DNA of 20,107 nucleotides from Haplomitrium mnioides. Taxonomy: Eukaryota; Marchantiophyta; Haplomitriopsida; Calobryales. The DNA lies in NCBI GenBank assembly GCA_049999725.1, contig JBNGIS010030569.1:1-20107 (forward strand), written 5' to 3'. This document shows positions 1 to 7,382 of the stretch, one piece after another. The stretch's first letter is position 1. Every line of letters starts with the position of its first letter. Both the position numbers and the translations under genes were made by a program. A model generated the notes under the pieces. The model had not been told where the DNA came from, searched no databases, and saw nothing but the letters and a program-made list of their open reading frames with translations.

Positions 1-230
1 ATCCCTCTTTCTTCACTTACAAGTCACTTCTCATTTCAGCCCTAAAGGTGACTCTCTACCAAAAGTGACTTCAAATGCAAGTAACTTAAAAGTGACTCTC
101 TACCAAAAGTGACTTGAAAAACAAGTAATCCAATCTTACCCTAAAAGTGACTCACTACCACTTCCTTCACTCCTCTATATTTTCTTATAAATATATAAAT
201 AGCACAACCTTATGCTTGTACTATTATACA
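1..230 (-). repeat. Partial LTR of the same gypsy family, cut by window edge
   Basis: This stretch matches the U3 part of the LTRs at 815-1247 and 3430-3862 nearly base for base, including the repeated AAAAGTGACT motifs and the terminal block around GCACAACCTTATGCTTGTAC. It ends near 230, where the other LTRs end in CA. The DNA to its right does not resemble the internal region next to either LTR of the complete element, so 230 is probably the outer edge of a second insertion (solo LTR or 5' LTR) in the same orientation. Its other end lies outside the window. Confidence 0.85.
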
Positions 231-809
231 CACAACAACTTAACTACAAACAACCTACATCAAAACAAATACATACACATTCTAATTATACATAATAGAT
301 AAAATAAAAGGTTTAATTGATGCTAATAATGAATCACAAAACCTCTCTCCACACATACGAATAAGAAAATCTTGTTGCATTTGTTTATACGTTGCTCGAA
401 AAGAAATATGACAATTAGAGTTGAACTCTTCTCGAGTATTTTGGTTCAAATCTATTTCTATCTACTACAAAATGTAAATAAAGCACTCTCATATAACACC
501 ATAATTTACCATAAGTAAGATAACAAGCTTTCTTGATTCAATTGCAAAACCATAAAGTAATATCTAAAATTATGCACTAAAATTGACGAAAGAAATGTTT
601 GTCACTGTTAAATATATGAATATTAAAAGGATTTAATAGAGGAATTTTATGATGTACAAATGCTTCTATATCCATTAGTTACCATAGCATCAAGTCAAAC
701 TTTGTATCTTCATTTATAAAGGACGTGATATCTACTATTATTTATTCATGAAAACCTTAGAGTTTGTATAATGGAGATTTCACTACTTCAAAGGGTCTTT
801 AGTACTTCT
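231..809. other. AT-rich stretch with no recognised gene
   Basis: About 580 bases of AT-rich DNA between two gypsy-family LTRs. I see no ORF of interest, no RNA gene and no repeat shared with the rest of the window. Its right end joins the DNA after 3867 once the gypsy insertion and one target copy are removed. Confidence 0.6.
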
Positions 810-814
810 CTAAA
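810..814. repeat. Target-site duplication, left copy (CTAAA)
   Basis: Five bases immediately outside the LTR, identical to 3863-3867. Five bp is the usual duplication length for Ty3/gypsy integrases. Confidence 0.85.
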
Positions 815-1247
815 TGTAAAAGAATCTCAAAGACCAAATCCAAATGAGTAAGAACTCATGGTGAACTCTAATAGAGTTGTTCAACCAAAAGCAACTCAAG
901 GTCCAAGCTAAGACCAAGAGTGTAAGCAAAAACCAAGCAACCAAAGAACCAAAGTTTTTCGAGAGGAACTCTTGAATGAGGAGTGGGGCTAAGAAGCCCT
1001 TCTATTTATACAAGAGAAGAGGGTGTCATCCCTCTTACTTCACTTACAAGTTACTTCTCATTTCAGCCTTAAAGGCGACTCTCTACCAAAAGTGACTTCA
1101 AATACAAGTAACCTAAAAGTGACTCTTCACCAAAAGTGACTTCAAAGGCAAGGAATCTAATCTTACCCCAAAAGTGACTCATTACCAGTTCCTTCACTCC
1201 TCTCTATTTTCTTATAAATAGCACAACCTTATGTCTGTACTATTACA
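815..1247 (-). repeat. 3' LTR of the gypsy element
   Basis: 433 bp, TG...CA, the downstream LTR in element orientation. It contains the TATA-like promoter block at 1002-1010 and the U3 GTGACT repeat cluster at about 1075-1175. Aligns without gaps to 3430-3862. Confidence 0.93.
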
Positions 1248-1262
1248 TAATCTCCGCCATCT
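1248..1262 (-). promoter_or_regulatory. Probable polypurine tract
   Basis: The minus strand just before the 3' LTR reads GATGGCGGAGATTA, purine-rich but interrupted. The position is right for plus-strand priming. Called mainly from position. Confidence 0.5.
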
Positions 1263-1289
1263 AATCAATGACGTCCTCGTCATTGCACA

Positions 1290-1460
1290 ACTTTCAAAAT
1301 TTTTAATAACTTCTTGAGCATTCTCAAGATTTGAAGAAGGTTCTCAAGTAGCATCATGAAGTGGATAGCCTTTCCACAAAACTTTGTATTGAACTTGTGG
1401 ATGTTGTCCGCGTTTGATAACTCTTTTTGGCAAAATGTGGTCTACTTTAAATTCTTTATG
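1290..1460 (-). pseudogene. Chromodomain at the integrase C-terminus
   Basis: Read on the minus strand, the frame after PPPAIVVDDHKEF gives KVDHILPKRVIK, VQYKVLWKGYP and, after a stop, EPSSNLENAQEVIKNFE. This is the chromodomain pattern in which an aromatic/KWKGY strand is followed by a TWEP..NL helix. The W of TWEP has become TGA. Chromodomains of plant chromoviruses recognise histone marks and steer integration. Their presence assigns the element to the chromovirus branch; the clade within it is not resolved. Confidence 0.8.
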
Positions 1461-2050
1461 ATCATCAACAACAATGGCCGGAGGAGGAAGTTGAACACGA
1501 TTTGGAAAAGAAGATGGACTAGAAAAAAAGGCTTAAGTTTAGACATATAGAACAGAGGATGAATCTTCATATGAAGAAGAAGATCAAGTTTATAAGCAAG
1601 ATGAGAAATAACTTGAGAAATAGAGAAAGGACCAATCCAAGCAAGAGATAACTTATAGACTTGAGTATCTAAAGACAATGGAAGATTATGAGTGGATAAC
1701 ATAACTTGGTCACCTAAAACATAAGAGCAATCACGACGATGTTTATCGACAAACTGTTTTTGCCAATTTTGAGCAATAACAAGATGGTTTCTGGCATCTT
1801 GCAACGAGGAAGATAAACGAGACAAAAAAGTAGAAAGATTTGGAACATTGGAAGACGAAGGAGAAAGCAAACCATCAAGAACAAGAGGATGTTGACCAGA
1901 ATTAAGAAAGAAAGAAGAAAAGCCAGTACTTGCTTGTTTGGAGTTGTTGTATGCAAACTCCATAGCAGGTAAAAAACTATCCCAATCCGTATGATGAATA
2001 TTGATAAATACTCGAAGCATATCCTCCACAGTACAATTTGCCGATTTATA
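1442..2050 (-). pseudogene. Gypsy integrase C-terminal fragment
   Basis: Begins at the deletion junction with TVEDMLR. It contains the late integrase-core motif FAYNNSKQASTGFSSFFLN and then the C-terminal domain with GDQVMLSTHNLPL, WIGPFSISQVI, AYKLDL and KIHPLFYMSKLKPF. This is the part of integrase that binds DNA and supports complex assembly. The HHCC domain and first catalytic residues are gone. It is in a different frame from gag-protease (one base off) and shifts again near 1515-1530 before the chromodomain, so no continuous product is possible. Confidence 0.88.
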
Positions 2051-2052
2051 GG

Positions 2053-3399
2053 TCGGTTATAGGGAGTGCTTCTCGGCATCAACGCAATTGGAAAAGACAT
2101 TCCTCGATCGTGTGGTAACCCCTTTGGAAAATCCTTTGGAAAAACATCTGCAAACTCTTTCAAAATATCATCTATCATTAAGGCATGCGCACTTTTTTCC
2201 CCCTCTTTATTCAAGTCTATGATAGGCTTAACGCAAACAACAAAGACATGCAACTCTTGCGCCACTGAATTAACATACTGAATTGATTTAGACTTCTTGA
2301 CCAATGGTGTCGAAGACACCAAAAGAAATTTCTTACCTTGTAAAGTAACTTGAATTTGTCGTTTTTCCCAATCAAATTGAGCAAACCTTTCTTCAAGCCA
2401 AGGCAATCCTAAAATGATGTCATATTGTACTAGTGCAATAACAAATTGCATAGATTCCGTATACTCTTTTCCAATCCTTAGAAGGAATGGCTTTTGAGAG
2501 CAAAACACGTCATGCTTTTGGCCATAAACCATAGTCACAATACTCCCCTTGATAGGCCTATATTTTGCTTTGATTATCTTAGAAAAACGTAGTGACATAA
2601 AATTTTCAGAACTCCCACTATCGACCAACATTCTACAAGAGTGCTCCTTAATCATACCATCAAGATGAAACAAGGTACCTTGAATTCTTGTCGGAATTTT
2701 AATTCTATTAGAGCTTGCAAAGTTTTGAGAACGTTGTTCCAATGGTTGATGACAAAATCTAACTTCTGTAGCCATGAGTAATGAGTCATGCCGCTCTGCC
2801 ATACGCATTGCTTCTTCTAATTGAGTAGGCTCTCTCATAATAACTTCTATTCTCGTGCGAGGCTTCAATCCCCGAACAAAGCGATCTAATGCTTCTTCTT
2901 CTCTTATATCAGGAATTTGCATAATTGTATCTTGAAAATATGTCACATAACTTCTCATTGTACCAAGTTGCTTCAATTTGGCCAATCGATCTCTTGCTAC
3001 TTTTGAAGCATTTACAACCCTAAATCTTGAAATCACTCCTTCTTTGAACTCATGCCAAGAAACAATAGGAGCAACAAATCCAAGTTGTGCTTGTTCTATT
3101 TGATATCTCCACTAAGTCTTTGCAACTCCTTCTAATTGGCTTGACGCAAATAGAATTCGCCGACTATCATTTCTGATGTTTGTAACTTCAAAATATTGTT
3201 CACAATCAAAAATAAAGTTCTCACAAGCACCACAAGTCACCTTTCCATCATATGCTTTTGGCATTGGAAATCTCTCATAACTCTCTTCTTCTCGAAACAT
3301 TGCTCCTTCTTTTATTCCCACATCCAAAAGGCGTGAAAGATGTTCAAGTCGTTGTTCCATTACTTGAATCACCTCCTCTTGATTCTCCATGTAGCTCAT
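2053..3399 (-). pseudogene. Gypsy gag-protease with start of the RT linker, broken
   Basis: One reading frame runs from candidate starts at 3397-3399 (MSYMEN) or 3388-3390 (MEN) to the deletion junction near 2050. It is interrupted by a single TAG at 3112-3114, where the family has the first W of a KTWW motif (TGG to TAG). Gag features include the WRYQIEQAQ and WHEFKEGVISRF segments and FVRGLKPRTRIEV. The usual CCHC knuckle is absent between QNFASSN and the protease. The protease active site is visible as LVDSGSSENFM, followed by IILGLPWLE. The frame then enters the pre-RT linker (FADVFPKDFPKGLP, ending TPYNRPINRQ) and stops matching at the junction, continuing out of frame to 1714. Not functional as it stands. 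Confidence 0.85.
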
Positions 3400-3416
3400 A
3401 CAAAAAACGAATGGTA

Positions 3417-3428
3417 GCTCTGATACCA
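3417..3428 (-). promoter_or_regulatory. Primer binding site, initiator-Met tRNA type
   Basis: On the minus strand this reads TGGTATCAGAGC, the common plant retrotransposon PBS complementary to the 3' end of initiator methionine tRNA. It starts one base after the 5' LTR, as expected for priming of minus-strand DNA. Confidence 0.92.
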
Positions 3429-3429
3429 A

Positions 3430-3862
3430 TGTAAAACAATATCAAAGACCAAATCCAAATGAGTAAGAACTCATGGTGAACTCTAATAGAGTTCTTCAAC
3501 CAAAAGCAACTCAAGGTCCAAGCTAAGACCAAGAGTGCAAGCAAAAACCAAGCAACCAAAAGACCAAAGTGATTCGAGAGGAACTCGAGAATGAGGAGTG
3601 GGGCTAAGAAGCCCTTCTATTTATACAAGAGAAGAGGGTGTCATACCTCTTACTTCACTTACAAGTCACTTCTCATTTCAGCTCTAAAGGTGACTCTCTA
3701 CCAAAAGTGACTTCAAATATAAGTAACCTAAAAGTAACTCTTCACCAAAAGTGACTTCAAATGCAAGTAATCTAATCTTACCTTAAAAGTGGCTTACTAC
3801 CACTTCCTTCACTCCTCTCTATTTTCTTATAAATAACACAACCTTATGCTTGTACTATTACA
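3430..3862 (-). repeat. 5' LTR of the gypsy element
   Basis: 433 bp, TG...CA, the upstream LTR in element orientation, directly abutting the PBS at its inner end. On the minus strand U3 runs from 3862 inward and holds repeated AGTCACTTTT motifs. The TATA box lies at 3617-3625, so R should begin roughly 25-35 bases further left. Confidence 0.93.
3617..3625 (-). promoter_or_regulatory. LTR TATA box (5' LTR)
   Basis: Minus strand TATAAATAG in a GC-richer setting just downstream of the U3 repeats. The same block is preserved in the other LTR at 1002-1010. Inferred Pol II promoter for the element RNA. Confidence 0.65.
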
Positions 3863-3867
3863 CTAAA
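3863..3867. repeat. Target-site duplication, right copy (CTAAA)
   Basis: Matches 810-814 exactly and confirms both element boundaries. Confidence 0.85.
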
Positions 3868-4696
3868 GAAAGGTAGTCCACTATCTTTAGAGAAGACCAA
3901 ACTCTATACTATTGTAACACTACACAAATACATTATATATATAAGTTAATAGAAGTGCAATATATATAGGCTAGTACAAGTATTAACACACAATAAACTT
4001 CCAAAACCTAGAAGGAAAGAGATGCCTAACAAATCACTATCGTTTCTTTATATACTAAATAGAAAGCAAAGTATTTACATATGTGAAGGAACATTATTTG
4101 TTATTTTCTATCATCTTACAATTGGACCATCTTTTTCTCTCGTTTTGATTAGACCACCCTTTACTTTTATTGTGCTTTTGTCACGTGTTCTTATCTTAGA
4201 ACATTCTATTTCTTTTTAGTTCTTTTTTTGTTACATGTACTTACTTTAGTACCTTCTATTTCCTTTAATCTTCTGCTTGCCACGTGTTATTATCCTCTTT
4301 TAAAGTAGTCTTTCTAGACTTTATCTTTTACTTTAATTTGTTGACTTTCTCTCTTTTTGCTACATGTCATTCTCTCTATAATAGCCACTGTTTTTGGATA
4401 CTTTGACTTAGTAGTGACTTTTTAGACATAGTCGATTCGATATCTTACTCCATTTTTAGTTATTTCTTACTAAATTTGGCACCCATTACAATTGAGCTCT
4501 ATAGAAGACGCTTCAACCAAGATACCAATCAAGTATGGCGAGTAGATACGAAGCAAAATCGAAGTAAGAGATATAGACTTTCTACTTTGAAGGGTGGAGA
4601 AATACAATATGAGACAACCAACTTGTATAAGAGTTAACAAAGAGGAGATATATCGAGAAATTTGCAAATTGGTGGAGTGTAGAATACGCGATGGTT
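3868..4696. other. AT-rich flank with decayed ~50-bp repeats, no gene
   Basis: No convincing coding sequence. The stretch 4170-4370 holds a diverged tandem repeat about 50 bp long, seen from recurring blocks at 4181, 4231, 4280 and 4360. Two copies carry CACGTG and two carry ACATGT at the same place, followed by variants of TTATCTTAGAACATTCTATTTC. The rest shows nothing I recognise. Confidence 0.5.
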
Positions 4697-4790
4697 GTGG
4701 TGTTGTAAGCTTTGTTTAACCTAACACCCCAAATGTAATAATAACAATTCTTGTGGTAAACTTTGTTTAATCTAACACCTCAAATTCAAA
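4697..4790. repeat. Two-copy imperfect repeat with GGTGTT/AACACC arms
   Basis: The block TTTGTTTAACCTAACACCCCAAAT near 4710-4734 recurs as TTTGTTTAATCTAACACCTCAAAT near 4763-4786. GTGGTGTT arms before and after can pair with AACACC. It could be the remains of a small hairpin-type DNA transposon, but no clear terminal repeats or target duplication are visible. Confidence 0.4.
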
Positions 4791-4888
4791 AAAGTTTGGG
4801 TAATTGTGGTGTTCTTTTTAGTAGTGCTTCAATCAACACATCTTCACTCTACATTGATAGCACTTTTGACATTTCAACCTTAGCAAGT

Positions 4889-5080
4889 GTAGCAAAGAGA
4901 GTGCATCCTAAACTGAAACTGAGCGATGTTTCAACTGTCAAACTAAACCGGAAGTTTCATGTAGCAAGAGAGTGAATCCGAAACTAATCCTGAGCACTGT
5001 TTCAACAGTCAAAGTAAACCTGACGTTTCAGGTAGCAAGAGAGTGAATCGGAAACTGAGCACTGTTTCATCAGTCAAGTG
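4889..5080. repeat. 72-bp tandem repeat, about 2.7 copies, upstream of a start codon
   Basis: Units begin at GTAGCAA(A)GAGAGTG at 4889, 4961 and 5032, giving periods of 72 and 71 bp. Each carries GAAACT, then GAGC(G/A)(A/C)TGTTTCA and a (C/A)GTCAA block. The third unit is shortened. The middle unit contains the dyad ACTGTT-TC-AACAGT. The array ends about 45 bases before the ATG at 5128, so it lies in the likely promoter or 5' UTR. Confidence 0.85.
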
Positions 5081-5082
5081 TA

Positions 5083-5127
5083 TATTGTGTTAGTTGTTCT
5101 GCTGTTTCTTTGCTTTCATTCGAAGCA
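5083..5127 (+). promoter_or_regulatory. Possible core promoter / 5' UTR of the ABCB-like gene
   Basis: A TATATT at 5083-5088 is followed by a pyrimidine-rich leader up to the ATG. The context before the ATG, GAAGCAATGG, has purine and G at the usual plant positions. No transcript evidence is available, so this is by position only. Confidence 0.35.
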
Positions 5128-6088
5128 ATGGCAGCAGCCACGCGTGCAACCGATGAACGAACACCTCTTCTCACTCCAATTCAGGAATCGGTATGCTGGC
5201 TTGGAATGAATGCATTTAAGTTATATTGTACTGCTCACTGGTTCGCTTTTGCATCTACTGATTGCAATTTGTACACGCTTGAAAGTTGAATTGGGAACTG
5301 AATTCTTAAACCCGCAATTGTTTTCGTGAGCTGTTGGTGGGGACTGATGGTCCTATGATGAATTCACCACTAGTAGAGGCAGTGCATCAAAGTGCATGGG
5401 AATTTCTCATGCTGGATATAAGAATTTTGTTTGTGCTGCAATTGCCGGGAAACAACGATCGGAGAAATAGTTTCAGGCCAAAGTATTGCAGGAAGTTAAT
5501 GAATTTACTATCTCTATGCTATAGCATAGATTGGTCTGCAACCAGCCTGCTTCATGTTGAAACTTCGTGAAACTTTGGCAGGTAGTTGTCGTCAAATTTC
5601 GCGAGTCCACCGTGTTCCGAATTATTACCAGCTCATCCCTAACGAACCATTTACTCGGGCGGAAAGTTGTCACATTTATTCCTTGAAATTCCTTACATGG
5701 TTTCATCTACATTAGAGCAGTTCACGTGACAATTAACCCTGCCTGTTAAACAGAGAAAAGATCACTACTTTTCAAACATGCTACAATTTACGAAGTAATC
5801 AAAAGCCTGCCTTGAAAAGATATTGGACGTTGAATATTGCTGCTGACAGTTACCTATCTTATCCAGCAGCAGCGGAAGGAAGCAGCATTGCCCACACCTC
5901 TACTCTCAGACCTTGAGCATGGGGATGGATCTAAGGTGCGCTATGTGGTCCTCTCTTGCAAGGATGAAAAGTTGAGCTTATGTTTTTCGTCTGGACATCT
6001 GCGGCCCTGGTGTATATTGATGACTAAGTAGTCTATCTCAAACCGGATGTAGGCTGACAAGGTCGGCTTCGGAAGGATTTTACAATTG
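5128..6088 (+). CDS. 5' exons of a probable ABCB half-transporter gene (TAP2/ALS1-like)
   Basis: Three exons can be joined, all phase 0. Exon 1 is 5128-5190 (21 codons, ERTPLLTPIQES, donor GTATGC). Exon 2 is 5867-5935 (23 codons, ALPTPLLSDLEHGDGSK, donor GTGCGC). Exon 3 is 6053-6088 (12 codons, ADKVGFGRILQL, donor GTAGGT). The acceptor of exon 2 is a repeated CAGCAGCAG, so usage could vary by one or two Gln/codons. E-R-T-P-L-L fits the acidic dileucine signal that targets plant proteins to the tonoplast. VGFGRILQL resembles the segment just before the first membrane helix of plant TAP2/ALS1-type ABCB half-transporters, vacuolar ATP-driven pumps; this match is from memory. No later exon (AKPE..GKL region, membrane helices, Walker motifs) is seen, so the gene is either truncated here or continues after a very long intron. 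The exon structure is well supported; the family call is moderate. Confidence 0.55.
5191..5866 (+). other. Intron 1 of the ABCB-like gene
   Basis: 676 bases from GTATGC to a CAG acceptor. Small ORFs inside it on both strands show no domain or codon pattern and are treated as chance. Confidence 0.5.
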
Positions 6089-6389
6089 GTAGGTTATGTC
6101 AATCCACTCCCACAATTTCCAATGTTTGAATATTTGATTGTGGTCTTTTGACTTTCTTTTACTGTTTTGGATGTCTCATGGTAATTAAAAACTGTGTTGT
6201 AGTATTGCTACTTTGTGATTGTGATGCCAGTGCAGTTACAGTAGAGTATTTGAAATCCTAATGGTTTTTGGGGTTGTTTGGTGTCTCTCTAATATGGAGA
6301 AAGCATCTACAAAAATACAGAGCTCAATTGCCTTCATCCAAAGTGCATTGTCAATTAGATTTAGAGACTGAAGTTCAGTCATGTCTTTT
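6089..6389. other. Start of intron 3 or 3' flank, no gene seen
   Basis: T-rich sequence, intron-like, following a GTAGGT donor. Nothing recognisable apart from the target sequence of the small insertion at 6390. Confidence 0.45.
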
Positions 6390-6492
6390 GTTTTTTTTTG
6401 TTTTTTGACTGAAAGCAAACTACTTTATTTACTTTCAAGCATTAAAGGAACAACCAGGGCCAGCAATCAGGCCGAGCGGCAAAACTATCAAC
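6390..6492 (-). mobile_element. 5'-truncated L1-like insertion, 103 bp
   Basis: The minus strand ends ...GAAAGTAAATAAAGTAGTTTGCTTTCAGTC followed by an A-rich tail (T-run at 6390-6406). It is flanked by a 14-bp direct repeat with one mismatch: CAGTCATGTCTTTT at 6376-6389 and CAGTCACGTCTTTT at 6493-6506. A short 3' fragment, a poly(A) tail and a target duplication of this size are the hallmarks of an L1-type insertion that stopped early. Its body matches the fragment at 10851-10930. Confidence 0.8.
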
Positions 6493-6573
6493 CAGTCACG
6501 TCTTTTAACCTGATGTCTAAAGTCACTGTTGTTGGTTTTATTTCTGTCTAGCGTGTCACAGTTTCAGTCCTTG

Positions 6574-6602
6574 TGTTTTTGGGGGTTTTGATTGAAAGAA
6601 AA
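6574..6602 (-). mobile_element. Minimal L1-like tail, about 29 bp
   Basis: Only a T-rich tail and GATTGAAAG remain, bracketed by near-identical GTTTCAGTCCTTG (6561-6573) and GTTTAGTCCTTG (6603-6614). It reads as a target-primed insertion truncated almost at once. Simple slippage is the alternative. Confidence 0.5.
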
Positions 6603-6614
6603 GTTTAGTCCTTG

Positions 6615-6668
6615 TTTTTTTGTTTTGTTTTGTTTTTGATTGAAAGCAAACCTTATTCACTTTCACAG
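6615..6668 (-). mobile_element. Second short L1-like tail at the same spot
   Basis: The minus strand reads GTGAATAAGGTTTGCTTTCAATC and then an AAAAC-rich tail. It matches the 3' end of the 6390-6492 copy. It begins right after the repeated AGTCCTTG, so a second insertion appears to have used the same target. No right-hand target copy was found. Confidence 0.55.
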
Positions 6669-6983
6669 CTGGGAACTGACGAAGTCTGTGGTAACCTAGT
6701 AGTAAGCCAATACTAAGTCAATACTACTCATAATGCTGCTTAGAGGCCTATGGCAAGTGGTTGACAAACACTATTCGTATCATCACACTGCTCCTCTAGT
6801 AACTAAGTTAGTTAGTTATTAAATTTTTTTTTTAGGTTTCTTTTGCTTTATTTTTATTTTTGTTTTTGGTTGGGGTGGGGATTGGGTTGTTAGTCTTTTC
6901 AATCTCCAGTACAGATCATCTTGATTAACTTTATGATTAGCTACCTTAGTTTGTATGTATGGAGTTCTCTCCATACTAACATA
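6669..6983. other. Unassigned T-rich spacer
   Basis: About 315 bases before the plus-strand LTR, with T-runs around 6818-6860 and no gene, RNA or shared repeat that I can support. Confidence 0.5.
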
Positions 6984-7080
6984 TGTTGGGAATGTATCTT
7001 AGCTGCTGTAGATATATGATCAGGGGCTTTTCTCCTGATCTATTTCCTTTGTATAGCTTTTTAGTTTCTTGGCTAGTTTA
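6984..7080 (+). repeat. Copia-family LTR, plus strand, left piece
   Basis: Starts TGTTGGGAATGTA. It aligns with the reverse complement of the right end of the LTR at 14675-15661 (TGTTGGAAATGTA, GCTGCTGTA, TTTGTATAG, TTTAGTTTC, CTAGTTTAG). It is interrupted at 7080 by the L1-like element and resumes after 10275. Confidence 0.8.
7066..7080. repeat. 15-bp target duplication, left copy
   Basis: TTCTTGGCTAGTTTA, identical to 10261-10275. It lies directly outside the poly(A) tail (T-rich on the plus strand). Confidence 0.93.
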
Positions 7081-7382
7081 TTTATTTTATTTTATTTTAT
7101 TTTTTGACAGGAAGTAAAAACTTAATTTCCACACATCAAATACAACCGCCTTCACGGTAAAACATCAACGTCTGGACTAAAGCAAACCACTTCCTCGAAG
7201 GTAGCCAGGTCGGGACACAAAGGTGTCCAGCGACAGCTACCCAACTATAAAATCTATCACATGTTCTCCTGAGGTACATCACTAACCCCAGGCCATCAAT
7301 CCAGAAAATAATCAACATAAAACTACCAGTCGATTCTACTTCAAACGAATTCCAGTAAATCTGATAGCTAAAAACACTATCT
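7081..7382 (-). other. 3' UTR and A-rich tail of copy A
   Basis: The 3' UTR carries a block also seen in copies at 11741 and 18130, ending ...TTTTTACTTCCTGTC before the tail. In the other two copies an AATAAA signal sits about 20 bases before the tail; here it is AATTAA. The tail is a (TAAAA)-like repeat rather than pure A. Confidence 0.75.

Larger units (their letters stand above)
815..3862 (-). mobile_element. Complete, internally deleted Ty3/gypsy chromovirus
   Basis: A 3048-bp LTR retrotransposon read on the minus strand. Both LTRs are 433 bp, start TG and end CA, and are flanked by the same 5-bp target duplication CTAAA (810-814 and 3863-3867). The internal 2.18 kb holds a PBS for initiator-Met tRNA, gag, an aspartic protease, the first residues of the RT linker, then directly the integrase C-terminal half and a chromodomain. 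RT, RNase H, the integrase HHCC domain and most of the integrase core are missing, as is any CCHC knuckle in gag. Authentic termini and target duplication mean it entered as a unit, so the deletion either preceded insertion (mobilisation in trans) or happened later inside the locus. By hand count the LTRs differ at about 28 sites with no length change, so it is not recent. Confidence 0.93.

Noticed and set aside
1356-1550. Plus-strand 64-residue ORF
   Set aside because: It is antisense to the chromodomain and integrase tail, with no independent support.
4889-5080. CRISPR-like array
   Set aside because: Only 2.7 adjacent units with no unique spacers, in plant DNA. It is an ordinary tandem repeat.
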